This document shows positions 8,801-16,315 of a DNA stretch of 20,860 bases, piece after piece. A model generated the notes under the pieces. That model did not search any database and was not told the DNA's origin. It saw only the letters and a program-made list of their open reading frames with translations. Location of the stretch: assembly GCA_024233135.1 (NCBI GenBank), contig JACKPZ010000044.1, positions 1-20,860 of the forward strand, read 5' to 3'. Made by a program: the position numbers and the translations under genes. This DNA is from Akkermansiaceae bacterium (lineage in GTDB: Bacteria > Verrucomicrobiota > Verrucomicrobiia > Verrucomicrobiales > Akkermansiaceae). The number at the start of each line of letters is the position of its first letter. The first letter of the stretch is position 1.

Positions 8801-9379
8801 GGCCAGCGTTTCGTTCGAGTCGGAAAGGACAATCGAGGTGTCGGCACCGTCGGAGGTGATGATTGCCGTGACCGGCTCCGACATTCCAGACGAACTCGGG
8901 TCGTTCGTGTTCGTGAAACTGACATAAGTGGTGCCAGCACCCATTGAGGAATGGAGCCCGACCGAACCGTTCACGCGCTTCCCGATGAAGAACTGGTTGG
9001 CTCCCCCGTTGGTCAGGTAGATGCCGATCCCGCGACCGGACAACTGCTCGTCATAAATCAGGTCGAAGTTCAGCGTGAGGGTCGTTCCCGCCGCACTTGT
9101 GAGCGGAGCTGCGAAGGTCCGATTCTGTTCGGTGTAGGTCGAGACTCCGCCACCGAGATAAAGAGCGGTGTTGGAGACGACCTCGAAGTGATGGGTCGCG
9201 GATACCGAGTTTCCGGTCTGCCAACCACCTTCGGTGGCGTCCCAACCGGTGCCGCCGGTGCCGACGACATCAACGGCACCGTCGGAATACGTGAAAGTTT
9301 CTTCGACAACCGTCGTTTGGGATAACGCGACCGATGTGAGAATGCCGAGGGGGAGGAGGGACAGGGGTAGCTTTTTCAC
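5801..9379 (-). CDS. Large modular exoprotein with choice-of-anchor-D type repeats
   Basis: A 1192-residue secreted protein. The frame is open up to 9490, but a GTG at 9379 gives KKLPLSLLPLGILTSVALS, a textbook signal peptide, whereas upstream ATG starts bury it; GTG is preferred. Domain order from that start: a lectin-like N-terminal domain (about 21-245); an Ig-like repeat (about 247-345); a choice-of-anchor-D type repeat with VDFGSL and PPFTIAPGGSETIEVTFDPG (about 346-450); a jelly-roll-like domain (about 450-640); a second Ig-like repeat (about 645-755); a second choice-of-anchor-D repeat with LDFGDF and GPIAPGATGDIVVSFDPG (about 755-855); a second jelly-roll-like domain (about 860-1070); and a distinct C-terminal module with GTDFDGISALVEYALG (about 1075-1192). 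It has no enzyme motif and no PEP-CTERM tail. It is probably an adhesive or matrix protein and the first gene of the minus-strand exoprotein group. Confidence 0.8.
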   Translation of the reverse strand: MKKLPLSLLPLGILTSVALSQTTVVEETFTYSDGAVDVVGTGGTGWDATEGGWQTGNSVSATHHFEVVSNTALYLGGGVSTYTEQNRTFAAPLTSAAGTTLTLNFDLIYDEQLSGRGIGIYLTNGGANQFFIGKRVNGSVGLHSSMGAGTTYVSFTNTNDPSSSGMSEPVTAIITSDGADTSIVLSDSNETLAAHTFAGSFTFDGISLAGYNGATTTNGIDDIVVTSLSNPDPWVQGSDFYQFTQTGGLASHSVSLSNAGLTQPLTISSVTAGGSDPSYVSNIQFPASIATGGSGDITFDFDATDGTGLYTFTLSASTNDTVDGDPFVIDIEIDVVDPIVGVSTDTVDFGSLANNPGPQIQTFDILNEGGSEDLDIFDITLSGDSEFTITGGQTPPFTIAPGGSETIEVTFDPGTRPGGYSGSISIDSNDYDGNMPEVALVATTAVSTNLVADYPMGDGSGLSLASTDAAAGSTAAVLVETDLGARTEFGGHKTGGLIDGSAFPWSRREAPNNGLDLTTVSPTEALAFTLTPAPGATVDLSVDGWLTVEIGAFSTLSGATTYGVALAVDDGVSPFVLGPVAGASIPGVGEDKAFVTFDVRSLGSFSAPVTFSVMPQTTGATNGTVGQAGGYLDRITLGGTESIASTPALVVNAGESFSNEGLPESYSFAISNAGLAQLDISSVATDGSGEASAFTNITFDTPLAASGGSGFVDFDFTPVGPGTYTTNFVITSNDPASPATVAISIEVLDPEISVATGSLDFGDFDPSPGQQTLSVTVTNAGEANDLVVDAGLTAITGTNASEFGIVSVPGPIAPGATGDIVVSFDPGVSEGQFFAELSIVSNDSNGATPTVSLVGYVRESLVGGVIVARYDFDGSHVVDDVASVDIDASAGTPWTTSDLLDQATGTGALSASNQAGGNREVLTGPTGNLLLFSCNRESDAQTPVTPGGSDESTWTLFSVSPESGGSIDFDGGSLSIDTYATTSIGGASANWSLYYSTNGGTTWSLIAGFPGASSTSGLSAATPITWDLSSLGTVSSEIQFALDPVATSSTNGVATQRGVGFDNLVLTAAAVNPPGGGFADWASNLGIPNDPQYDGTDFDGISALVEYALGLSPLVSEGSPGTLASGVLSFAKGSEAVASGDVTFAIEVSDDLGISDPWETVTPDVNNATTISYTLPTGQTAVFARLVVVRIP

Positions 9380-9621
9380 ATTGGCGACCGTAGCGGATTC
9401 CGTTCCGTTGTCTTTGCGACATTCCGTTTCTTCTTGTAGAAATCGCGCACTGCACGGCGAGTTGAGACCATCGGTGGAACGCAGGCGCATGCACGATTCT
9501 CAACCATTCCTGCGCGTTTCCGAACCAATCGGGGTATTCCGCGGCTCGTATGGATCCGCTAGGTTCACCGGGAGCCGGACGCCTCGCCGGACCGATTCGA
9601 CCACCCAGCCGTTCCCGATCC
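9380..9621. promoter_or_regulatory. Divergent intergenic region between the exoprotein genes and the pectinolytic operon
   Basis: These 242 bp separate two transcription units that point away from each other, so both promoters should be here or just inside the 5' ends. I could not pick out convincing -35/-10 pairs on either strand, and neither start codon is preceded by a Shine-Dalgarno sequence. Open frames extending into the region from both genes lack signal peptides at their ends and are considered non-coding. Confidence 0.5.
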
Positions 9622-12174
9622 ATGAAAACCCTCTTCCTGTTGTTCGCCGTTTCCTGTCTGCCGTTGTCGGCCTCCGCCCCGCCACTGGAGACGGCCCGCG
9701 GGCACACGCCGCTTGAGTGGTCGCGGAAACTCGCGGACTCGGAGATGAAACGCCTCGGCGACTCATTGTTTTACGACAAGAACGAGAAGGCACGCTGGAC
9801 CTACGACCGGACCCTGTTCGGACTGGCCCTGCTGAAACTCGCGGAAGCCACCGGCGAAACGAAATATGCCGACTTCGGCGCGCGGACCGCCGAGAGCTTT
9901 ATCGGCGACGATGGATCGATCGCCGACTACAAGCTGGAGGACTACAACATCGATCTGGTCGCCCCCGGCAAGGTGCTGCTGTTCCGATGGGAGAAAGGCA
10001 AGCGGGACGACGCCGCGCGAACGGCTCTCGCCACCCTGCGCCGGCAGATGGAAACGCATCCCCGCGCCAGCGAGGGCGGATTCTGGCACAAGAAGAAGTA
10101 CCCACACCAGATGTGGCTCGACGGCTTGTTCATGGCCTCGCCGTTTCTCGCCCAATACGGCCGCGATTTCGACGAACCGGCGCTCTTCGACGAAGTGGCG
10201 AAACAGATCGTCCTGATGGACAAGCACGCCTTCGATCCCAAGACCGGTCTCCACTTCCACGGCTGGGACGAGAAACGCCAACAGGACTGGGCCGACAAAC
10301 AGACCGGCCTGTCAGAAAACTTCTGGGGCCGCGCGATCGGCTGGTACGCGATGGCGCTTGTCGATACTCTTGAGTTCCTCCCACCCGACCACCCGGGGGT
10401 GCCAAAGGTCCGCGCCATTCTCCGCAAGGTCGCCGACGGCATCGTGAGATGGCAGGATCCGGAGACCGGGTTGTGGTGGCAGGTCGTCAACGAAGGCGGG
10501 CGCGACGGGAACTACCTCGAAGCCACCGCGTCGTCGATGTATGTGTATTCGCTTGCGAAGGCCGTAAGGAACGGATGGCTGCCCGAGGAGAAATACCTGC
10601 GGACATCGGCGAAAGGCTACGAAGGCATCGTCCGGGACCTCATCCGCGACGATGGAAACGGCCGCGTCGATCTAACAAACTGCTGCGAGGTCGCCGGCCT
10701 CGGGTTCACGAACTCCGCCGGCAAACCGCGCGACGGCAGTTTCGGATACTACGTTTCCGAGCCGATCATCGACAACGACCACAAGGGCGTCGGCCCCTTC
10801 CTCATGGCGGGCATCGAGTTTACGAAACTCGGTGCGAAGAACGACACCGGCGCCGTCGGCTGGGACCAGCTCGACCGCATTCTCGCGCGGATCAAGGCAC
10901 CGGAGTTTCCGGACCGCTCCGCGGAGATCACCCGCTTCGGCGCGAAACCCGGAGCCGATTGCACCGCATCGATCCAGAAAGCGATCGACGAATGTTCCAA
11001 GGCCGGCGGCGGCAAGGTCGTCGTGCCCGCGGGCGAGTGGCTCACCGGCGCGCTTCGTTTGAAGAGCAACGTGAACCTGCATGTCAGCGAAGGAGCCACC
11101 CTGCGCTGGATCTTCGACACCGATCTCTATCCGACGGTCTTCACCCGCTGGGAAGGAACCGAGTGCATGAACTTCTCGCCGCTCATCTACGCCCACGGCG
11201 AGAAGAACATCGCCATCACCGGCAAGGGCACGCTCGACGGCGGCGCCACCGCGGAAACCTGGTGGGCGTGGAATCTCAAGGAGGGCAAAAACAAGGGTCG
11301 CCAGGTCGCCGACCGCGACCAACTCGTCGAGATGGGCGCCAAGGGGGTGCCGGTCGAGCAACGCGTGTTTGGCAAGGGCCACTACCTGCGGCCGAATTTC
11401 ATCCAGCCCTACCGGTGCGAGAACATCCTGATCGAAGGGGTCACCATCATCCGCTCGCCGATGTGGGAGATCCACCCGGTGCTCTCGCGGAACATCACCG
11501 TGCGCGGAGTGACGATCACCTCTCACGGTTCGAACAACGACGGCTGCAATCCCGAGTCGTGCTCGGACGTGCTCATCGAGGACACGCTCTTCGACACCGG
11601 CGACGACTGCATCGCCATAAAGTCCGGCCGCAACAATGACGGCCGCCGCGTCGGTGTCCCGTCGCAGAACATCGTGATCCGCAACTGCGTCATGAAGGAC
11701 GGCCACGGCGGAGTGGTGCTCGGCTCCGAATGCTCCGGCGGCATCCGCAACGTCTTTGTCGAGAACTGCCGGATGGACAGCCCGGAGCTCGACCGCGCGC
11801 TTCGTTTCAAAAACAACGCGGTGCGCGGCGGCGTCCTTGAGAACGTTTTCATGCGCAACGTGAAAATCGGCCGCGTCGGCGAGGCCGTGCTCACCATCGA
11901 CCTGCTCTACGAGGAGGGCCCCGATGGCGACCACATGCCGGTCGTCCGCAACGTCCGGATGGAGAACATCACCAGCTCCGCAAGCCCCCGCGTCATGTTC
12001 ATCCGCGGCTTCGAGGGCGCGGTCATCGACGGCATCGGCATCCGCAACTCCAGTTTCACCGGAGTGACCCACACCGAGGTGATCGAACACGCGGGCTCCA
12101 TCGCGATGGAAAACGTGGACATCGTTCCCGCCAAGGGACTCAAGCCCCGCAACACGGTGACGAAACAGAAATGA
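9622..12174 (+). CDS. Secreted GH105-GH28 fusion (unsaturated uronyl hydrolase + polygalacturonase)
   Basis: An 850-residue exported two-enzyme protein. The ATG at 9622 gives MKTLFLLFAVSCLPLSASA, a signal peptide; an ATG 24 codons upstream does not. Residues about 25-425 match GH105 (YteR/YesR type), which removes 4,5-unsaturated uronic acid from pectin or rhamnogalacturonan oligosaccharides by vinyl-ether hydration. Visible are WTYDRTLFGLALLKLAE, MWLDGLFMASPF with the likely catalytic Asp167, and SENFWGRAIGWYAMALVD. Residues about 434-845 are a GH28 right-handed beta-helix, which hydrolyses alpha-1,4-galacturonosyl links. All four GH28 signatures are present: NND (638-640, Asp640), GDD (660-662, Asp661/662), GHG (694-696, His695), and R-x-K (Arg728/Lys730, as RFK). 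The TRFGAKPGADCTASIQKAID start and long length fit exo-acting GH28 enzymes. No pectate lyase is in the window. It is the first gene of a two-gene operon. Confidence 0.92.
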   Translation: MKTLFLLFAVSCLPLSASAPPLETARGHTPLEWSRKLADSEMKRLGDSLFYDKNEKARWTYDRTLFGLALLKLAEATGETKYADFGARTAESFIGDDGSIADYKLEDYNIDLVAPGKVLLFRWEKGKRDDAARTALATLRRQMETHPRASEGGFWHKKKYPHQMWLDGLFMASPFLAQYGRDFDEPALFDEVAKQIVLMDKHAFDPKTGLHFHGWDEKRQQDWADKQTGLSENFWGRAIGWYAMALVDTLEFLPPDHPGVPKVRAILRKVADGIVRWQDPETGLWWQVVNEGGRDGNYLEATASSMYVYSLAKAVRNGWLPEEKYLRTSAKGYEGIVRDLIRDDGNGRVDLTNCCEVAGLGFTNSAGKPRDGSFGYYVSEPIIDNDHKGVGPFLMAGIEFTKLGAKNDTGAVGWDQLDRILARIKAPEFPDRSAEITRFGAKPGADCTASIQKAIDECSKAGGGKVVVPAGEWLTGALRLKSNVNLHVSEGATLRWIFDTDLYPTVFTRWEGTECMNFSPLIYAHGEKNIAITGKGTLDGGATAETWWAWNLKEGKNKGRQVADRDQLVEMGAKGVPVEQRVFGKGHYLRPNFIQPYRCENILIEGVTIIRSPMWEIHPVLSRNITVRGVTITSHGSNNDGCNPESCSDVLIEDTLFDTGDDCIAIKSGRNNDGRRVGVPSQNIVIRNCVMKDGHGGVVLGSECSGGIRNVFVENCRMDSPELDRALRFKNNAVRGGVLENVFMRNVKIGRVGEAVLTIDLLYEEGPDGDHMPVVRNVRMENITSSASPRVMFIRGFEGAVIDGIGIRNSSFTGVTHTEVIEHAGSIAMENVDIVPAKGLKPRNTVTKQK

Positions 12175-14342
12175 AGAAACCCGGAGCTTTCACCTTGTTA
12201 GGAATCCTCGCGGCTTTCGCGACCGCGGTTTCCGCCGCCCCCATCGACCGCGAGGCGCTTGTCCACCGGCACCATCCGGTGATTCGTGGGGTCGATGTCG
12301 ATGCTCCCGTTTCGATCGGCAACGGCGGCTTCGCGTTCAACGCCGACATCACAGGCCTCCAGACCCTCGCGGACGAATACCATCGGAACGGCGTCCCGGC
12401 GGAAACGCTCTGCCGCTGGGCATGGTACAGCGAAGCAAACCCGGAGGAATTCACCCTCCCCGACGCGTCGAAACCCTTCACCCGCGCTGACGGCAAGGTC
12501 ATCAACTATCCGACCCAACAATCGACCGCCGCCGGCGATTGGCTGCGGCGGAACCCCCGCTCGCACCCGCTCGCGCGGATCTCGTTCGAGCGCACCGCGG
12601 CGGATGCGAAACCGATCTCGCCTGCCGACATCACCGATCCCGAACAAAGCCTCGACCTATGGAACGGCGTCATCGAAAGCCGCTTCACACTCGATGGCGA
12701 GACAGTCCGGGTGACCACCACCTGCCATCCGGAGCAAGATCTCGTCGCGGTCCGGATCGAGTCCGGATTGTTGGAGAGCGGCGCGCTCGCCGTCCGTTTC
12801 GCATTTCCATGCGGCCACGACGCCGCCACCAAGCTCACTCCGGCCCTTGATTGGTCCCACCCGGAGAGTCACGAAACCACCGAGTCCGCGAGGAGTCCGC
12901 AACGCGTGGACCTCCGGCGGAAGCGCGACTCGTTGGTCTATCAGTCCTCCGTCGCATGGGAAGGCGCCGGAAATTGGGAATCGACCGCACCGCACACGTT
13001 CCGACTCAGCACCCGCGCCCGCGGGCTGGCATTCGTCGCGGCATTCTCTCCCGGCTCCTTGGGACGACTTCCGGACTTCGCCGAAACCCGAAGAGCCGCC
13101 GTCGATCATTGGAACGCGTTCTGGAAGTCCGGCGCCGCCGTCGATTTCTCCGGCAGCAGCGACCCGCGCGCCGCGGAGATCGAGAAACGCATCGTCCTTT
13201 CCCGCTACCTCATGGCCGCGCAATGCGCCGGTGCGGTGCCTCCGCAGGAAAGCGGCCTCACCTGCAACACGTGGTACGGGAAACACCACACCGAGATGAT
13301 CTGGTGGCACACCGCCCACTTCCCGCTGTGGGGGAACGATGATCTTCTCGAGAAGAACCTCGCATGGTATCGCGAGCGACTGCCGCAGGCACGCGCGCTC
13401 GCGGAATCGCGCGGCCTGCGCGGCGCCCGCTGGGCGAAGATGGTCGGCCCGGATGCCCGCGAAAGCCCCGGCGGAAACCCGCTCATCATTTGGAACCAAC
13501 CACACTGCATCTATCTCTCCGAACTCCTCTATCGGAACGATTCATCCAAGGAGATCCTCGGTCGATACAAGGACCTCGTGTTGGAAACCGCGGACTGTCT
13601 CGCTTCAATGGCGTTCTTCGACAAGGAGCGCGGTCGCTACGTCCTCGGCCCGCCGCTGTGGATCGCGCAGGAAATCTACGATCAGGCCACCAGCCAGAAT
13701 CCGGGTTTCGAACTCGCCTACTGGCGCTGGGCGCTCGAAACCGCCAACCAATGGCGCGAGCGACTTGGCATGCCCCGCGAGGAAACATGGGACCACGTCG
13801 TCCGCCACCTCAGCCCGCTGCCGGTGAAGGACGGCAAATACGTCGCCCTCGAATCCCATCCGGACACTTGGGACAACATCGACAGCCGCCACGACCACCC
13901 GACCATGCTCGCCCCCCTCGGCATCCTGCCCGGCGGCCCGATGGTCGATCGCGAAACCATGAACCGCACGCTCGACGCCGTGCTCGCCGAGTGGGACTGG
14001 GAAACGAAGATCTGGGGCTGGGACTACCCGATGATCGCCATGACCGCCACCCGCCTCGGACGCCCCGAAACCGCCGTGGAAATCCTGTTGCGCGAAGGTC
14101 CGAACAACCTCTACCTGCCCACCGGCCACTGCCCGCAACGCAGCGACGTCGCCCTGCCGAAGGACGCCCCGCCCGGTGCCCGCAAACGCGAGATCGCCGC
14201 CTACCTCCCGGCCAACGGAGCGTTTCTATCCGCTGTCGCCCTGATGGTCGCGGGTTGGGACGGTTGTGAAACGGAACACCCGGGTTTCCCGAAAAACGGA
14301 CGCTGGAAGATCCGCGCCGAGGGATTGCATCCGCTGCCGTGA
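12171..14342 (+). CDS. Secreted six-hairpin glycosidase, GH65/GH95-like, specificity unknown
   Basis: A 723-residue exported protein. Its ATG overlaps the TGA of the GH105-GH28 gene (ATGA), so the two are translationally coupled. The signal peptide is MKKPGAFTLLGILAAFATAV, then SAAP. The mature start, with VSIGNGGFAFNADITGLQTL (about 43-62), resembles the beta-sandwich N-domain of clan GH-L/GH95-like enzymes. From about 330 on, Trp-rich helices suggest an (alpha/alpha)6 barrel: NTWYGKHHTEMIWWHTAHF (Glu375 in HHTEM is a plausible acidic catalytic residue), LIIWNQPHCIYLSELLYR, DTWDNIDSRHDHPTMLAPLG and EIAAYLPANGAFLSAVALM. I cannot assign a CAZy family with certainty; GH65-like or an uncharacterised relative is most likely. 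Given its partner it probably trims side chains or ends of pectin-derived oligosaccharides. No frameshift is seen and GC content matches neighbours. Confidence 0.75.
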   Translation: MKKPGAFTLLGILAAFATAVSAAPIDREALVHRHHPVIRGVDVDAPVSIGNGGFAFNADITGLQTLADEYHRNGVPAETLCRWAWYSEANPEEFTLPDASKPFTRADGKVINYPTQQSTAAGDWLRRNPRSHPLARISFERTAADAKPISPADITDPEQSLDLWNGVIESRFTLDGETVRVTTTCHPEQDLVAVRIESGLLESGALAVRFAFPCGHDAATKLTPALDWSHPESHETTESARSPQRVDLRRKRDSLVYQSSVAWEGAGNWESTAPHTFRLSTRARGLAFVAAFSPGSLGRLPDFAETRRAAVDHWNAFWKSGAAVDFSGSSDPRAAEIEKRIVLSRYLMAAQCAGAVPPQESGLTCNTWYGKHHTEMIWWHTAHFPLWGNDDLLEKNLAWYRERLPQARALAESRGLRGARWAKMVGPDARESPGGNPLIIWNQPHCIYLSELLYRNDSSKEILGRYKDLVLETADCLASMAFFDKERGRYVLGPPLWIAQEIYDQATSQNPGFELAYWRWALETANQWRERLGMPREETWDHVVRHLSPLPVKDGKYVALESHPDTWDNIDSRHDHPTMLAPLGILPGGPMVDRETMNRTLDAVLAEWDWETKIWGWDYPMIAMTATRLGRPETAVEILLREGPNNLYLPTGHCPQRSDVALPKDAPPGARKREIAAYLPANGAFLSAVALMVAGWDGCETEHPGFPKNGRWKIRAEGLHPLP

Positions 14343-14362
14343 TCCCGACATCGAGCGAGGAA

Positions 14363-14390
14363 CCGGATCGACACGATTCATCCGGATTTT
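14363..14390 (+). terminator. Weak hairpin after the glycosidase operon
   Basis: CCGGAT (14363-14368) and ATCCGG (14380-14385) form a 6-bp stem with an 11-nt loop, followed by ATTTT. The position, 20 bp after the stop codon and before the amtB promoter, fits a terminator. The short T run makes it weak. Confidence 0.35.
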
Positions 14391-14413
14391 CCACCACATG
14401 AATTTGGTTCATT

Positions 14414-14430
14414 CTGGCTCGCGGACTGCT
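14414..14430 (+). promoter_or_regulatory. Candidate sigma-54 promoter of amtB
   Basis: The sequence CTGGCTCGCGGACTGCT matches the sigma-54 consensus (TGGCACG, four bases, TTGCW) at 10 of 12 conserved positions. The essential GG (14416-14417) and GC (14428-14429) are correctly spaced. It would start transcription near 14440, about a dozen bases before the amtB ATG at 14453. Sigma-54 control of ammonium transporter genes through NtrC-type activators is well established in other bacteria. No clear NtrC site was found upstream, where it would have to lie in the end of the preceding gene. Confidence 0.6.
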
Positions 14431-14452
14431 TCATCGCGGCCTACATCCATCC

Positions 14453-15880
14453 ATGAACCAGACGTTTCGTTTCCTCGCCCCCGTCCTCTGCGCCCTCGTG
14501 GCGCTCGCGGCCCCCATCGTTTCGGCCCAGGAACCCGCATCCGCCCCGCCACCCACGCTCGAAGAACGCATCGCCGATCTCGAAGCCTACGTGAACAACG
14601 GCGAGCGCCCAGAAAAAGCCTCGGGCGCCGAGTCCCTCGTCGCCGGCCCCGGTCCCGGCGCGAACGCATGGCAGATGACCAGCACCGCGCTCGTGCTCTT
14701 CATGACACTGCCCGGCCTCGCGTTGTTCTACGGCGGTCTCGTCCGCCGCAAGAACGTGCTCTCCGTGCTCGCCCAATGCCTCGGCTGCGCCTGCATGGTC
14801 GCCCCGATCTGGTGGCTCTGCGGTTACAGCCTGTCGTTCGGTGAGGGCAACGCCTTCGTCGGCGACTTCTCGATGGCCATGTTCAAGGGCGTCGAACCCG
14901 GCAACGTCGGAGCCGGCTTCGCGTGGATCTCGGACAGCATCTGGGCGATGTTCCAACTCACATTCGCCATCATCACCCCGGCGCTGATCGTCGGCGCGAT
15001 CGCCGAGCGGATGAAATTCAAGGCGATCATGGCCTTCATTTTCCTCTGGCTCTTCGCCGTCTACTTCCCCTTCGCCCACATGGTCTGGGGCGGCACCGGC
15101 TTCATGTGCGGCCCGCTCAACGCGGACGCCGGCATCAAGGCGATCGATTTCGCGGGCGGCACCGTCGTTCACATGACCTCCGGATGGTCCGCGCTGCTGC
15201 TTTGCATCCTGCTCGGCAAACGCCGCGGCCACGGCGCCGAGAAACTCTCCCCGCACAGCATGGTGCTCTGCATGGTCGGCACCGGCATGCTGTGGGTCGG
15301 CTGGTATGGCTTCAACGCCGGTTCCGCTCTCGGTGCCGATGCCATCGCCTCGAACGCGTTCACCACCACCACGCTGGCCGCCGCCACCGGCGGGCTTTTC
15401 TGGGCGATCATGGAGTGGTTCGTGAAGGGCAAACCGAGCGTGCTCGGCCTGTGCTCGGGCATCGTCGGCGGACTCGTCGTCATCACCCCCGGCTGCGGTT
15501 TCGTCACCGCCACATCCGCGGTGATCATGGGTGCGCTCGCCGGCATCATCCCGTTCCTCGCCGTCGAGTTTCTCAAGAACAAGCTCGGTTATGACGACGC
15601 GCTCGACACCTTCGGCGTGCACGGCGTCGGCGGCACCCTCGGCGCCATCCTCACCGGCGTCTTCGCCGACGAAAAAGTCAACGGCGTCGTCGCCGGCCTC
15701 AAGGACGGCCTGCTCATGGAGCAACTCAAGGCCTGCGCCCTGACCATCGCCTGGAGCCTCGTTGCCACCTTCGTCATCACCATGATCGTGAAAGCCATCT
15801 TCGGCCTGCGCCCCAGCGCCGAAGACGAGGAAATCGGCCTCGACCTCGTCGAACACGGCGAAGCCGGCTACGAACACTGA
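14453..15880 (+). CDS. amtB: Ammonium transporter AmtB
   Basis: A 475-residue Amt/Mep/Rh channel that moves ammonium/ammonia across the inner membrane. It begins with a cleavable-looking signal peptide (MNQTFRFLAPVLCALVALAA, then PIVSAQ). A short acidic helix with ERIADLEAYVNN follows, a leader seen in Planctomycetes/Verrucomicrobia Amt proteins, and then about 11 membrane helices. The pore signature IDFAGGTVVHMTSG carries Asp232 and His240; FGVHGVGGT carries His390. The two histidines are 150 residues apart, exactly as in E. coli AmtB (His168/His318). TFAIIT near 172 supplies a Phe gate equivalent. The C-terminal tail (GLRPSAEDEEIGLDL) is the region that normally contacts the PII protein GlnK; no glnK gene lies in the window. 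The gene is monocistronic: it has its own sigma-54 candidate promoter and a strong terminator. Confidence 0.97.
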   Translation: MNQTFRFLAPVLCALVALAAPIVSAQEPASAPPPTLEERIADLEAYVNNGERPEKASGAESLVAGPGPGANAWQMTSTALVLFMTLPGLALFYGGLVRRKNVLSVLAQCLGCACMVAPIWWLCGYSLSFGEGNAFVGDFSMAMFKGVEPGNVGAGFAWISDSIWAMFQLTFAIITPALIVGAIAERMKFKAIMAFIFLWLFAVYFPFAHMVWGGTGFMCGPLNADAGIKAIDFAGGTVVHMTSGWSALLLCILLGKRRGHGAEKLSPHSMVLCMVGTGMLWVGWYGFNAGSALGADAIASNAFTTTTLAAATGGLFWAIMEWFVKGKPSVLGLCSGIVGGLVVITPGCGFVTATSAVIMGALAGIIPFLAVEFLKNKLGYDDALDTFGVHGVGGTLGAILTGVFADEKVNGVVAGLKDGLLMEQLKACALTIAWSLVATFVITMIVKAIFGLRPSAEDEEIGLDLVEHGEAGYEH

Positions 15881-15900
15881 GTTTCCTCCAAACCCATCAT

Positions 15901-15941
15901 GCGGCCGGAGTCCCACGGGACCCCGGCCGCTTTGCGTTTCC
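15901..15941 (+). terminator. Strong intrinsic terminator of amtB
   Basis: GCGGCCGG (15901-15908) pairs with CCGGCCGC (15923-15930). After one mismatch, GTCC pairs with GGAC around a CACG tetraloop. A T-rich tail, TTTGCGTTTC, follows. The hairpin begins 20 bp after the amtB stop codon. Confidence 0.85.
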
Positions 15942-16315
15942 CCGGTGACTCCAAGCCTCCCAGGCACCCACACCCCACCCGAAGCTCCGACAAAGAAACC
16001 CTGCCCCCGCGTGACTCAATGTCGTCCACATGCCTCCCCTACAACCGAAGTCCCGCAGCAAACTGCCCCCACCGTAAAAACCTCTGACAAATGATTGGTC
16101 GCCGCACCAGTCATTTGATCCAATTTCAGAGCAAACAGTTGATGTGGCCGCATCGATGATTTGTCGAAGCGTGTTTGTCGGAGTGCTCAGGGAAAACCCC
16201 AGAGTCAGACAGCTTCGGAGAGTCAGGGAAGAGCGCTCTGAAAAGCTCGGGCGGACGCGGGAGATGGCGTTGCGCGGGCCGTGACAAGATCGCTGCGGCC
16301 TGTTATTTCCCGGCC
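15942..16315. other. Gene-free stretch between amtB and coaC
   Basis: After the amtB terminator there is no supportable gene for 374 bp. An open frame reaching into it from the coaC gene lacks any protein-like character before the coaC ATG. The stretch contains a strong 12-bp dyad (16088-16117), two TTTGTCG direct repeats (16160-16166 and 16174-16180) and two AGAGTCAG repeats (16201-16208 and 16219-16226). The promoter of coaC should be here, but I could not identify a convincing one. Confidence 0.6.
16088..16117. repeat. 12-bp inverted repeat (possible operator or RNA hairpin)
   Basis: CAAATGATTGGT (16088-16099) and ACCAGTCATTTG (16106-16117) are inverted copies with one T/G difference, separated by CGCCGC. 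As RNA the difference is a G-U wobble, giving a 12-bp stem with a 6-nt loop. No T run follows on the plus strand. On the minus strand a TTTTT run comes only about 8 bases after the stem, so it is not a standard terminator. It is too symmetrical for chance, but its role cannot be read from the sequence. Confidence 0.6.

Noticed and set aside
9380..9490. Longer start (9490) for the large exoprotein
   Set aside because: It would place 37 polar residues before a perfect signal peptide.
10672..12090. Minus-strand open frame of 472 codons
   Set aside because: It mirrors the GH28 half of the fusion gene; its His/Val/Ala/Asp-rich product has no motif.
14441..15973. Minus-strand open frame of 510 codons over amtB
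   Set aside because: It is antisense to a complete, well-conserved ammonium transporter; its Gly/Asp/Glu/His-rich product is typical of a GC-rich shadow frame.
16175..16315. Upstream extension of coaC
   Set aside because: The extra 47 residues are not protein-like, and the FMN-binding fold starts right at the ATG at 16316.
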